NCBI GenBank assembly: GCA_028554645.1 | Contig: JAQOOI010000072.1 | Coordinates: forward strand, 310,001 to 374,000 | Direction: 5' to 3' | From: Omphalotus guepiniiformis | Taxonomy: Eukaryota; Basidiomycota; Agaricomycetes; Agaricales; Omphalotaceae | Length of the DNA: 64,000 nt | Shown here: positions 37,127 to 48,050 of the stretch, one piece after another | Position numbering within the stretch: position 1 is the stretch's first letter | Layout of the letters: every line of letters begins with the position of its first letter | The notes under the pieces: generated by a model | Databases searched by the model: none | Seen by the model: only the letters and a program-made list of their open reading frames with translations | Told to the model about the DNA's origin: nothing | Program-made: the position numbers and the translations under genes

Positions 37127-38902
37127 ATTAAAGTTTTATGATAAATGATTTTTGATATTTGTTCAACATCTGTTCACTGTAAATCACTGTGTTTGATGTT
37201 GGAGAAATGAAGGTATTGTGTTGATACAATTTACTATAATTTCAACATAATTTTAGTATTAGTAGCAAAAAAATGATGAAAAATTTCCGTATTAATTCAA
37301 CATATGTTTAGCATTTTCTCACAGATTTTATGTTAAATTTCATCCAGTGTATAAAAATTACATGTTTCTTACGAAAAATGTGTTTTTTTTTACTTGTATT
37401 TAACATCTTGTTTTAATACATTTATAACTTGGACCTCCTAGAATATTTTATGTTTATAACAACCTCAAAATAATATCTAACCCAGTCCTGCCAGTGGCAT
37501 GGAGCACAAAAATGAGGGGGCAGATGAGGGGCAGAACGAGCCTCGGACGGACCGATTGAACCGGAGGCCAGCCTTAACTGACCACGGAGCGCAAGAGAAA
37601 CGCTGACTAATCAGGCCTCCGGCAATGACCACCGACTTAACCGGAGGCCAGCTTAACTGACCATAAGTGCGCAAAAACGAGGGCCGAAAATGCTGACTAA
37701 TATACAATTATTACATATACAATTTAAGGTCGCTCCGATCAAAGCGGAGGCCCGCTTAACCGTCAAATTTTTGGCTGGACGGTGCCGCCATAAGAACGAA
37801 TCCTTCGTTACACTCCGAATTCGTAACAATTGACAACATGACCGCCGATGTCGATGTCGATGAAGCCTAACTTGGACTGTCAGCCTGCATCACGGGATGC
37901 AGGCAGGAACGAATTCAGTTTTGGCAGCACATCTGTGCATGCAATACAGACAAAACTGTCACTGGACACAATTTAACATAAAATCTGAGAAAATGCTAAA
38001 CATATATTGAATCAATACCAAAATTTTTCATCATTTTTTTTGCTACTAATACTAAAATTATGTTCAAATTATAGTAAATTGTATCAACACAATACCTTCA
38101 TTTCTCCAACATCAAACACAGTTATTTACAGTGAACAGATCTTGAACAAATATCAAAAATCATTTATCATAAATTCCATAAAATCTTATCATTATTTTTG
38201 GGAAAAGTGTTTAAAATAAATATTGAATTTTGGATGCAATTATGTTAATCAAGATCATGATTGTTTCACCATAAAATACAGAGACAAATGGAAAAGGTGT
38301 GTGGAAACTATGCTAAAGCAATTCAAAATCAATTCAGAATAATAGACAGGATATTACTGTGAACTTATGCCCAACAAATGTGAAACTAATGTTAAATGTT
38401 TCTAAAGTAACATTCATGTTTTGCTTGTGCAAATATACTGAAGATATGCTGAACAAATAAGATATATTCAGAGTTAAATACAGAGAGAAATAGAATAGAT
38501 GTGTGAAAAATATGCTAAACCAATTTAAAATTGATTCAGAATAACAGACAGAAAATTACTGTGAACTTATGCTAAACATATGTGAAAGTAATGTTAAATT
38601 TCTGATGGTAAAATTTATGTTTTGGTTATTCATATATACTAGCTATATGTTGAACAAATAAGAAAACTATGATAAACAGGATCATTTATGTATATAGTCT
38701 GTGTATATGGATACAGTTGTACATTAGGTGAATTCATCTTGCATATCCCATGTGTATACATCCAGGATGCATCTGCATGGACCTAGTAGATGGACACTGA
38801 TATCTCTGTATACAGAACAGAGGGGTTAATATATACAAACTTGTGTACAGAAGGTGTTTCCAAGGTGAGGTATATACAGACAAGGTATACACCCATATAA
38901 AC

Positions 38903-39694
38903 TCTGTATACACCCTGTATACATGTCACCCTGTATACCTGTATACACTCTGTATACACCTGTGTACACCCTGTATACACCCTGTATACACCCTGTATTC
39001 ACCCTGTATACACCCTGTATGCACTCTGTATGCACTCTGTATGCACTCTGTATCCACCCTGTATGCACTCTGTATCCACCCTGTATGCACCCTGTATACA
39101 CCCTGTATGCACTCTGTATGCACTCTGTATGCACTCTGTATGCACTCTGTATGCACTCTGTATCCACCCTGTTTGCACTCTGTATCCACCCTGTATCCAC
39201 CCTGTATCCACCCTGTATGCACTTTGTATACACTCTGTATGCACCCTGTATCCACTCTGTATGCACCCTGTATACATCCTGTATACACTCTGTATACACT
39301 CTGTATCCAGCCTGACCCTGTATACACCCTGTATACACTCTGTATACAGGATTATACACCCTGTATACACCCTGTATACACCCTGTATACACCCTGTATG
39401 CACCCTGTATGCACCCTGTATGCACCCTGTATGCACCCTGTATGCACCCTGTATGCATCCTGTATACACCCTGTATACACCCTGTATACACCCTGTATGC
39501 ACCCTGTATGCACCCTGTATGCACCCTGTATGCACCCTGTATGCATCCTGTATACACCCTGTATGCACCCTGTATACACCCTGTATACACCCTGTATGCA
39601 CTCTGTATGCACTCTGTATGCACCCTGTATACATCTCACCCTGTATACACCCTGTAGTACACCCTGTAGACCTGTATACACCCTATATACACTC
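38903..39694. repeat. 11-bp minisatellite, unit 2 module 1
   Basis: Longest array of the family (about 790 bp), with more of the TATGCA variant than unit 1. Confidence 0.9.
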
Positions 39695-40007
39695 TATACA
39701 TTATTTTTGAGAAAATTGTTTAAAATAAATATTGAATTTTGGATGCAATTATGTTAATCAAGATCATGATTGTTTCATCATAAAATACAGAGACAAATGG
39801 AAAAGGTGTGTGGAAACTATGCTAAAGCAATTCAAAATCAATTCAGAATAACAGACAGGATATTACTGTGAACTTATGCTAAACAAATGTGAAACTAATG
39901 TTAAATGTTTCTAAAATAACATTCATGTTTTGCTTGTGCAAATATACTGAAGATATGCTAAACAAATAAGATATATTCAGAGTTAAATACAGAGAGAAAT
40001 AGAATAG

Positions 40008-40146
40008 CACTGCAAACAATTCAACATAAATTCCATGTGAAAATGTTAAAAATATGGTGAAATTACATCAAAAGTTTAATTTTTCATGTTATTTCACCAT
40101 ATTTGTAATATTTTTCCGTGGGATTTATGTTGAATTCTTGGCGGTG
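40008..40146. mobile_element. 139-bp foldback MITE, unit 2
   Basis: Same length, same place and same TAG flanks as the unit 1 copy, so it was inserted before the unit was duplicated. Confidence 0.8.
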
Positions 40147-40550
40147 TAGATGTGTGAAAAATATGCTAAACCAATTTAAAATTGATCCAGAATAACAGAC
40201 AGAAAATTACTGTGAACTTATGCTAAACATATGTGAAAGTAATGTTAAATATCTGATGGTAAAATTTATGTTTTGGTTGTTCATATATACTGGCTATATG
40301 TTAAACAAATAACAAAACTATGGTAAACAGGATCATTTATGTATATAGTCTGTGTATATGGATACAGTTGTACATTAGGTGAATTCATCTTGCATATCTC
40401 ATGTGTATACATCCAGGATGCATCTGCATGGACCTAGTAGATGGACACTGATATCTCTGTATACAGAACATAGGGGTTAATATATACAAACTTGCGTACA
40501 GAAGATGTTTCCAAGGTGAGGTATATACAGACAAGGTATACACCCATATA

Positions 40551-40808
40551 CACTCTGTATACACACTGTATACACTCCCACCTGTATACACTCTGTATAC
40601 ACTCTGTATACACTCTGTATGCACTCTGTATACACCCTGTATGCACTCTGTATACACTCTGTATCCACCCTGTATACACCCTGTATCCACCCTGTATCCA
40701 CCCTGTATCCACCCTGTATACACTCTGTATACATCCTGTATACATGTCATCCTGTATACCTGTATACACCCTGTACATCTGTCACCCTGTATACAGACAG
40801 TGTGTATA
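40551..40808. repeat. 11-bp minisatellite, unit 2 module 2
   Basis: Same family. It runs directly into an inverted stretch (40800-40898) with TGTATACAGGG orientation, forming a potential cruciform. Confidence 0.85.
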
Positions 40809-41610
40809 CAGGTGTACAGGGTGTATATGGGTGTATACAGGTGTATACACATGTGACAGGGTGTATACATGGTGTATACAGGTGTACAGAGTGTATAATT
40901 AAAGTTTTATGATAAATGATTTTTGATATTTGTTCAACATCTGTTCACTGTAAATCACTGTGTTTGATGTTGGAGAAATGAAGGTATTGTGTTGATACAA
41001 TTTACTATAATTTCAACATAATTTTAGTATTAGTAGCAAAAAAAATGATGAAAAATTTCCGTATTAATTCAACATATGTTTAGCATTTTCTCACAGATTT
41101 TATGTTAAATTTCATCCAGTGTATAAAAAATTACATGTTTCTTACAAAAAATGTGTTTTTTTTACTTGTATTTAACATCTTGTTTTAATACATTTATAAC
41201 TTGGACCTCCTAGAATATTTTATGTTTATAACAACCTCAACATAATATCTAACCCAGTCCTGCCAGTGGCATGGAGCACAAAAATGAGGGGGCAGATGAG
41301 GGGCAGAACGAGCCTCGGGCAAGGACGGACCGATTGAACCGGAGGCCAGCCTTAACTGACCACGGAGCGCAAGAGAAACGCTGACTAATCAGCCCTCCGG
41401 CAATGACAACCGACTTAACCGGAGGCCCGCTTAACTGACCATAAGTGCGCAAAAACGAGGGCCGAAAATGCTGACTAATATACAATTATTACATATACAA
41501 TTTAAGGTCGCTCCGATCAAAGCGGAGGCCCGCTTAACCGTCAAATTTTTGGCTGGACGGTGCCGCCATAAGAACGAATCCTTCGTTACACTCCGAATTC
41601 GTAACACCAG

Positions 41611-42538
41611 TGAGCTAATACAACAAGCTTATGAACAAGTGAGTACTTACCAAGCTCAAAGTGAAATAATAACCAGCACGTAGTTGACTCTTCTGACATT
41701 CAGGGAGACCGTCGATGCATGTCGATAATTCGGAAGTAAAAGTAGGGGACGGAGATATTTGAATCCCACGATGCCATTCTCGGGCCGCCTAACTTCGCTT
41801 CACTGAGCGGCTCGTGCTACGCTCAGAAACCATTGAACCACGTTTCAACGCGATTGGATCTTGAAGTCTGCGCCAAATTTTGTGCAAGCTTCGTACTAAC
41901 GTCTGGTTATTTGATTTCCTTAGGCTGGATGTACGCCGACTCCCATCTCAGAAGAAACCAACCCGAGTCCGTCGACGTGGTCAATGTGAGTCAATTTCGC
42001 ATCCCGTTCAACGTCTGAATGTTTTCTCATGTCTACTTATAGACGAATGTAGACTGAACCCGATGTTATTGAAGCCAAAACCTTCTGAGATTTTCGCACT
42101 GAGGATAACCGTACACTTACATGTAGGCGTGTCCTGATAACGCTCTGTCCACATCACGGCGGCGTTGGCATCTGGACCTGTCTTATCAGGCCTTCAAGCT
42201 TCAGGTTCCGACCCTAGAATCGTATCTTTCACGATACACCGAATCCCGTTATGACCTTGATCTTATTTCCCGTGGTGAAACTCTCATGTGAGACAGTTAG
42301 TTCTCATGACTGAACGATTGGAAGTTCAAGTGACCTTTACCCGCTACACGCGATTAGCCGCCGCCCCGCATTTCATATTTCCGGTTTCTTATATGGATGG
42401 GGTCCGCATTTCAGTGAGCATTGGTCTCATCTGAAGCGCCACCATCAAACTCTACGTGAGTCCTCTCTGTCTTAAAGGCTCGGAGCGCATTCCACTGACA
42501 TTGTGGAAAGAGTTTTTTCTACCACCACCACCACCATA
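41611..42538. other. intergenic, right edge of the transposon island
   Basis: About 930 bp with no supported gene. The open frames at 41833-42018 and 41880-42137 have no domain. The right end is the promoter of the first alcohol dehydrogenase. A CACCACCACCACCAT run directly precedes its start codon. Confidence 0.4.
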
Positions 42539-43794
42539 ATGAAAGCTTTGGTTTACGCGGGTGTAGGCCAGCCCATGATCGAGGAGCGAGCGAAACCTGC
42601 TGTCTTGAAACCTACAGATGCCATTATCAAAATGACGAAGACCACTATTTGTGGTACGTTTAAACCGAATTCGAAGCACAGAGACTCATCATTTCGTCGT
42701 GTAGGCACCGATCTTCACATATTCAAAGGGGACGTCGCCACCTGCAGCACTGGAACGATTCTCGGACACGAGGGTATAGGTATTGTAGACCAGGTCGGCG
42801 AGACCGTGAAAACCTTCAAGCCAGGTGACCGTGTCATCATATCTGCTATCACTTCGTGCTCTAGCTGTGAAAACTGTCGGAAAGGAATGCCCTCGCACTG
42901 TGCTGGTACGTGATTTGTTACTACATAGAGTTTCTTCGTGTATTCATTCCTATCGCAGACGGTGGATGGATTCTCGGAAATCTTATCGACGGAACACAGG
43001 CTGAATACGTCCGAATTCCTCACGCTGATGGATCGCTAAGTCATATGGTGGGCGGAGCAAGCGACTTGGCGCAGGTCATGCTGAGTGATGTCTTACCTAC
43101 GGCCTTTGAGTGTGGCGTTCTGGTTCGTCTTCTTGCTCATCTGACTTGCTACCCATCTGACGCGCAGACCTCATATTAGAAAGGTCAAGTACAGCCAGGA
43201 AGCACAGTTGCGATCGTCGGCGGTGGTCCTATCGGACTTGGCGTGGTCATGACTTGCCAGCTGTTTTCTCCGTTCAAGATCATCGTGATCGACTTTGACG
43301 AGAATCGACTGGCGACTGCGAAAAGCATTGGGGCAACTGATACCGTCGTTTCAGGTCCTGACGCTGTTCGTCAAGTGATGGAACTAACCGGTGGACGTGG
43401 TGTGGACACCGTTGTCGAAGCTGTCGGTATTCCTGCCACTTTTGAGCTTTGTCAGGATATCGTCGCTGCTGGAGGTAATATTGCCAATGTTGGCGTGCAT
43501 GGAGTAAAGGTAGACCTGCACCTGGAGAAGCTTTGGGATCGCAATATCAGTAAGTGGTATAGTTACGATTACTCGATTATATATATAGTAACAACCTGGA
43601 TCATGATAGCAATCACCACCCGAGTCGTCGATAACGTGTCTGCACCGATGTTGGTCAAGCTCGTTGACTCTGGCAGGTTACAGACAGAGACACTAGTCAC
43701 GCACCAATTTAGCTTCAGTGACATTGGGAATGCGTATGGAACTTTCGGTACTGCGGCGCAACACAAGTGTTTGAAGGTCATTATCAACTTCTGA
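42539..43794 (+). CDS. zinc-dependent alcohol dehydrogenase, upstream paralog
   Basis: Five exons: 42539-42653, 42705-42905, 42959-43122, 43180-43549 and 43610-43794. Introns are GT-AG and phases fit, giving about 344 residues. The protein has the MDR layout. ICGTDLHIFKGD supplies the catalytic zinc Cys, GHEGIGIVDQVG the His-Glu pair, and a four-Cys structural zinc lobe reads CSSCENCRKGMPSHC. AIVGGGPIGLGVV is the Rossmann dinucleotide loop, and the following IVIDFDENRL has Asp at the end of beta 2, favouring NAD over NADP. GGRGVDTVVEAVG is also typical. It is likely cytosolic and interconverts a primary or secondary alcohol with its carbonyl. No lesions are seen. A paralog with identical intron positions follows 555 bp downstream. 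Confidence 0.9.
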
Positions 43795-44349
43795 TTGAGC
43801 CACGTCACGACCGAAGGAAAGGAAGAAGTACTACTTCTTGTTGTATTCATACAAGGGTCATTCAATGCCGACCTTACGAAATTGGAATCGTTGTAAGTAC
43901 TGATGAATATATGAAATCTGTATCATCTGCAATCCTTTCAGTGTGAACCTCCCCAGGGTTCGCAGACATGCTGACCTTGATTCCGACTTCTTCCTGTGAA
44001 CTGTCAGTGGCATATGTATATATTCCGCTTCAGCTTTGTTCCTCCGCATCTCAACGGCGATGTCATCTTGTCAAACTCTGGTACTGGAAGCCCACTGCAT
44101 TGAATAGTGATGACTACTGACAGCCAGACCTCCGGGAGTGAATGTATTCCGAGATTAAGTTCAATTCTCACTCACCCGTTCATTACCATCTTCGACATCA
44201 TTTGCGATGCGATAAAAGCTACCCCACTCCTCTCTAGTGCTGAAACCCCGCATTCTCAAATTCACCCAGCTAACGTGCGTGTTCCTCTATACCTCGACAT
44301 TCTCGGAAATGCTCATATCTATGTAGCAAACTCTCTCTTTCACACCACA
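43795..44349. other. spacer between the two alcohol dehydrogenase genes
   Basis: About 555 bp holding the 3' flank of the first gene and the promoter of the second. The open frame entering from 44107 is an upstream extension of the second gene's first exon and is not supported. Confidence 0.5.
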
Positions 44350-45652
44350 ATGAAAGCTTTAGTCTTTGCCGGCAAGGGACGTCCTACGCTCGAGGAACGC
44401 CCGAAACCTACTATCAGAAAACCCACAGATGCTATCGTTAAGATCACCAAGACAACGATTTGTGGTAAGCTTCAACAATCCTCCGAGTTTTGTCTCGTTG
44501 CAATTTCACACTCTCATTTTGCACGCACAGGCACAGATCTTCACATCCTCAAGGGAGACGTACCCAGCTGTGTACCTGGAACTATTCTCGGACATGAAGG
44601 AGTCGGAATCGTAGATGAAGTCGGTGACAGCGTTAAGGTTTTCAAACCGGGTGATCGCGTTATTGTAACAGGAATGAGCGGATGTTCGATGTGTCATAGC
44701 TGTAAAAACCAAATGCCTTCGCAATGCATTGGTGTGTACTTGATGAATATTCTTCATCGTATCTCATACCCAATCTTATGGATTTTTCTGTAGATGGCGG
44801 GTGGACGCTTGGGAATGCGATGGATGGGACTCAAGCTGAATACACCCTAGTTCCTCATGCAGATAGCTCACTATACCGTATGGCCAACACAGCAAGCGAA
44901 GAAGCGCAGGTTATGCTATGTGATATCTTACCTACAGCCTTTGAATGCGGAACATTGGTAAGCTCGTGTTCTTCCCCATCCATGATCCATCCCGCATAAG
45001 TAACATATTTCCCTACTACCCCTGATGCACTAACAACAGAAAGGCCAAGTCAAAGCCGGAAACACAGTAGCGATCATTGGTGGTGGTCCCGTCGGTCTCA
45101 GTGCAGTGTTAACATGTCAACTTCACTCACCATCTCGGATTATCGTAATCGACCTCGACGAGAATCGTCTCGCGAATGCTTTAACCTTGGGTGCCACTGA
45201 TATCATAGTCTCTGGTCCCGATACCGTTCGACAGGTGAAGGAACTCACCGATGGACGAGGTGTAGACACTGTCATTGAAGCTGTAGGGATCCCAGCGACT
45301 TTTGGGCTCTGTCAAGATATCGTCGCTCCGGGGGGTAACATTGCTAATATTGGTATTCATGGAGTGAAGGTCGATTTACATTTGGAGAAGATCTGGGATA
45401 AGAATATCAGTGAGCTTTTTTAACCTTTACTCGCTGAAGTTCGGACGCATTCTGACATTGATTATAGCAATCACAACACAGATCGTTCAAGGTGTATCTA
45501 TACCGATGCTTACGAAGCTTGTTGACTCGCGAAGGCTCCAGGCAGACAAGATGATCACTCATCGCTTCAAGTTCAGCGAAATTGAGCATGCGTATAGCAT
45601 TTTCAGTAATGCGGCCAGTCACAAGTGCTTGAAGATTATCATTGATTTTTGA
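44350..45652 (+). CDS. zinc-dependent alcohol dehydrogenase, downstream paralog
   Basis: Five exons with introns at the same codons as the upstream gene: 44350-44464, 44531-44731, 44794-44957, 45040-45409 and 45468-45652. Exon lengths are identical except that the introns differ (66, 62, 82 and 58 nt). ICGTDLHILKGD, GHEGVGIVDEVG, CSMCHSCKNQMPSQC, AIIGGGPVGLSAV and IDLDENRL preserve catalytic zinc, structural zinc and NAD-binding features. The structural-zinc lobe differs from its neighbour (CHSCKNQMPSQC against CENCRKGMPSHC), the sort of change that can accompany substrate divergence. Intact. A local tandem duplication is the obvious origin. Confidence 0.9.
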
Positions 45653-46297
45653 GAGGCACGCCTGTGATTTTTACGACGGTCTGTTGATAGACGGGAGAGT
45701 GTGTGATTGTCAGTGCGGTCAGAAGGGGATGGTGAGGAAGGAAGGGTGTAGTACGGCGACGAACGCACCGTAGAGGTAGATGAAAAGATGAAACAACATG
45801 TAGGATATGACCCAAAGACAAAAATATGTAGTTTCTTTTTGGAATGAGTGGATTGGAAGCAAACAAAATCTTTGAAAGATCTTAAAACGTAAGGGATACC
45901 GTTCTAATGCGACACCAGCAGGGTTCGAACCTGCGCCCTCAAAGAGGAACAGATAGTTGTTAATTCAAATCTGTCGCCGTAACCACTTGGCTATAGTGCC
46001 TTGGTAAAGTGATCGATTTATAATGTATAAGTTGGTTATGTACGTGGGAGTAACGGAACCCACAGCCTGAGATGTGCATTGAGATTCTTCATAACCTCGA
46101 CCAGACTTCGACACACCCACTATTTGTGATGTTGAGATTGTCCACAAAGATAGTCCTCATACCTCAGGGCGAGCGCAATGGCAGCCATTGGCAGGTGGAA
46201 TTTGCCTTAGTGGTGGCGCACGTGCGGTATCATTTAGGACGATGATGAAGGTATGAAGCTTTCCTTAGGCTCAGAGACTTCTCTGCTTCGAGCCATC
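45653..46297. other. intergenic with tRNA-Ser
   Basis: Holds the 3' flank of the second dehydrogenase, the tRNA gene at 45910-46000 and the promoter of the phosphatase gene. Nothing else recognised. Confidence 0.5.
45910..46000 (-). tRNA. tRNA-Ser(UGA) with a short intron
   Basis: Read on the minus strand it begins GGCACTATAGCC and ends TGGTGTC plus discriminator G. Acceptor stem GGCACTA/TGGTGTC (two wobbles), D arm GCC...GGC, anticodon stem ACAGA/TCTGT, T arm GCAGG-TTCGAAC-CCTGC. The long variable arm CCTC-TTT-GAGG is diagnostic of serine. The loop reads TT-TGA-A then an intron of about 9 nt (TTAACAACT) at the usual site after position 37. Confidence 0.85.
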
Positions 46298-48050
46298 ATG
46301 GCACCCTCTATGGCCCGTGGATTCGCTCTCTTGGTATGCTGTAGTACGCTATGTCATGCAGCGCCAAACTTGGGTACGTCTTCTGAGTCAATCTTTCAAG
46401 GAACTCTGTTTACTGATCCCTCTCATCCTAGTTTATCGGAACATAGAATCCATTTCACCGAGACAATCCCAGATTCTGCCTAACCCCTATCCAGACAAAC
46501 CACGTCTAACGTTTCGTCCCGATGGGACATTCAAGATAACGGTGTTTTCTGATCTTCACTTTGGTGAGAATCCTTGGGACGTTTGGGGTCCTCAGCAGGA
46601 TGCGAATAGTACGAGGCTTATGAAGACTGTGTTGGCGGATGAGTTACCTGATTATGTGTGAGTGGAACACGCCGCCCTTGCCAGTGAGAGGAGGTTTGAC
46701 GAATTTGTTTTTGGGTAAGTGTGTTGAATGGTGATTTGATTACTGGGGAGAGTGAGCTTAGACGTATGATTGAGTCTATGTCAAAACGCTGATTGTGATT
46801 TGGTAGATGCGTTCAAGGAGAACGCGACTTTGCTCATTGATGAAATCGTCGCTCCGCTTAACGCTGCGCGGATACCATTCTCTTCCACGCAAGGAGTACG
46901 TCGAGTTTCATCGCTCAAAATTTTCGGCATAAGATACAACGTACCGTGTTGCAGAATCACGATAATCAAGTCAACATCACGCACATAGAAGAGATTCAAC
47001 GCGAACACGAGGTCGCGCCTTTGAGTTATACGCGTGCTGCTCCGCCTGGAGTGGGTGGAACCGAAGGTCCAGGAAATTACTGGGTACCGGTATGCGTTGA
47101 ACTTCTACTCTTCATTCGTACAATGCTGAGTTATGTCTAGATCTACGCGCATTCCTCTGGTGAGACTGAGTATATATGCATTCTTGGATGCGTAGGATTC
47201 TGACCTTGCAAATCCCCAGCCAGTTCTCCAGCTCTAATCCTATGGTTTTTCGATTCACGAAGTGAGATCAATCTCTTATCTATCTTCCGAGCCCGATCGT
47301 TTACGATGTCATTACAAGGTGGATTTACCCCCGGCGCTGACTCTACTGCTGTCCCCGACTGGGTAGATGAGTCCGTCGCGGAATGGATCTCGAACGAGAC
47401 GGCGCTTATGAATTCGGCTTGGGGACCAGCTGAGAACAGAGGTTCCCTAGCGTTCGTGCATATACCCCCGTGCGTATCTGTGGTGATAAGGTGTTAAAAG
47501 AAGCTGATGTGGAATTGGCGTGGCAGGCACTTTATTCAGGCTCTACAGCCGAATCTGAATAGCACGAAAGAACCTGGCTTGAACGGTAAGGTCTTGTCTT
47601 GATTCATTGGTGCTTCGGACGGACGCTGACTGAGTTACTTCAAGCGGACACGCTCGGGCAAGGCTCTACACAAGCGACTAATCTAGCATCGAGTTCGGGT
47701 AAAGACAACGCGTTCTGGACTTCTCTGAACACACATGTCAAGAATTTGCATGCTGTCATTTCAGGTCACGGTAGGTTGACTGCGCTTCACTACTTTCTCA
47801 GATTCACTTGATGATATCGTTTTGCGTAGATCACGGTAATGAGTGGTGTATGCGCGAACCGACTGAGGATGTTATTTTCTGCTTTGACAAGCACTCGGGT
47901 TACGGTGGGTACTCTAGTACTGGCTGGGGTCACGGTGTACGAAACCTCGTATTTTCATCTACTGATCCTACTGTTGGAGTTGAGACGTGGATTAGACTGG
48001 AAGGAGGTGAAACTAGGGCGAGGATTGTTTTGGACAAGAGTTATTCGTGA
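46298..48050 (+). CDS. secreted calcineurin-like metallophosphatase (Dcr2 / purple-acid-phosphatase-like)
   Basis: Exon 1 is 46298-46373 and encodes a clear signal peptide (MAPSMARGFALLVCCSTLCHA). Exon 2 is 46432-46657 and exon 3 starts at 46720; several short exons follow to the TGA at 48050. The spliced product shows every metal-site block of the family in order. These are FSDLHFG (Asp and His), LNGDLITG (Asp), GNHD (Asn-His, formed across the junction near 46943), AFVHIPPH (His) and GHDHGNEW (two His). The N-terminal PNPYPDKPRLTFRPDGTFKI segment is typical of the fungal Dcr2-like branch. It probably hydrolyses phosphomonoesters outside the cell or in the secretory pathway. No lesions were noticed, though later introns were only traced approximately. 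Confidence 0.85.

Larger units (their letters stand above)
33794..37349. mobile_element. non-autonomous DNA element with ~225-bp terminal inverted repeats (CACTGG...CCAGTG), copy 1
   Basis: The left arm (33794 to about 34020) starts CACTGGACACAATTTAACAT. The right arm (about 37126-37349) is its approximate reverse complement, ending TTTCATCCAGTG. Between them lie two related modules (34025-35496 and 35497-36563), each made of about 700-850 bp of AT-rich DNA followed by an 11-bp minisatellite. A short minisatellite in the opposite orientation precedes the right arm. No transposase frame is present. Flanking bases (TGT and TAT) do not give a clear target duplication. Confidence 0.7.
33704..37827. 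repeat. repeat unit 1 (4124 bp)
   Basis: Order: a 90-bp head containing the small hairpin GCCTGCATC/GATGCAGGC, the CACTGG inverted-repeat element (33794-37349), an AT-rich strip, then a GC-rich tail. The tail (about 37500-37700) holds two related ~85-bp segments with CCGGAGGCC, CTTAACTGACCA and GCTGACTAAT. Unlike unit 2 it carries a hAT-like insertion (36564-37039). Confidence 0.85.
37960..41121. mobile_element. non-autonomous DNA element with CACTGG terminal inverted repeats, copy 2
   Basis: Counterpart of copy 1. Left arm 37960 to about 38185, right arm about 40898-41121, modules 38191-39699 and 39700-40797. Same absent transposase and same flanks, as expected if it was duplicated as part of the larger unit. 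Confidence 0.7.
33704..41605. repeat. 7.9-kb non-coding block of two direct ~4-kb units, bounded by ACCAG on both sides
   Basis: The sequence starting ACTTGGACTGTCAGCCTG at 33704 restarts at 37870. Both units end in CCGAATTCGTAAC (37827 and 41605). Only 42 bp (37828-37869) lie between them. ACCAG precedes unit 1 (33699-33703, shared with the copia duplication) and follows unit 2 (41606-41610). The block is AT-rich in its core with a GC-richer tail. It has no gene: the many open frames are translations of an 11-bp tandem repeat. It could be a segmental tandem duplication or an LTR-like pair with almost no interior, but the ends are not TG/CA. Confidence 0.85.
37870..41605. repeat. repeat unit 2 (3736 bp)
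   Basis: Same order as unit 1 with scattered point differences and a longer first minisatellite. It lacks the hAT-like insertion, so the unit duplication came first. The tail repeats (about 41330-41480) are also present. Confidence 0.85.

Noticed and set aside
38843..39757. 304-codon frame in unit 2
   Set aside because: Same minisatellite artefact as in unit 1, and flanked by AT-rich non-coding DNA.
34736..40898. Telomere, centromere or CRISPR array
   Set aside because: The repeat is not telomere-like, sits inside a duplicated transposon-like unit, has no unique spacers between repeats, and this is a fungal genome.
33704..41605. Units 1 and 2 as LTRs of a huge retrotransposon
   Set aside because: Direct terminal repeats with a possible 5-bp duplication fit formally, but the ends are not TG/CA, the interior is 42 bp with no primer site or polypurine tract, and the units contain a CACTG inverted-repeat element.
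41740..41830. tRNA-like stretch with TTGAATCCCACGATGCC and AGCGGCTCGTGCTACGCTC
   Set aside because: No acceptor stem, T arm or anticodon arm can be folded.
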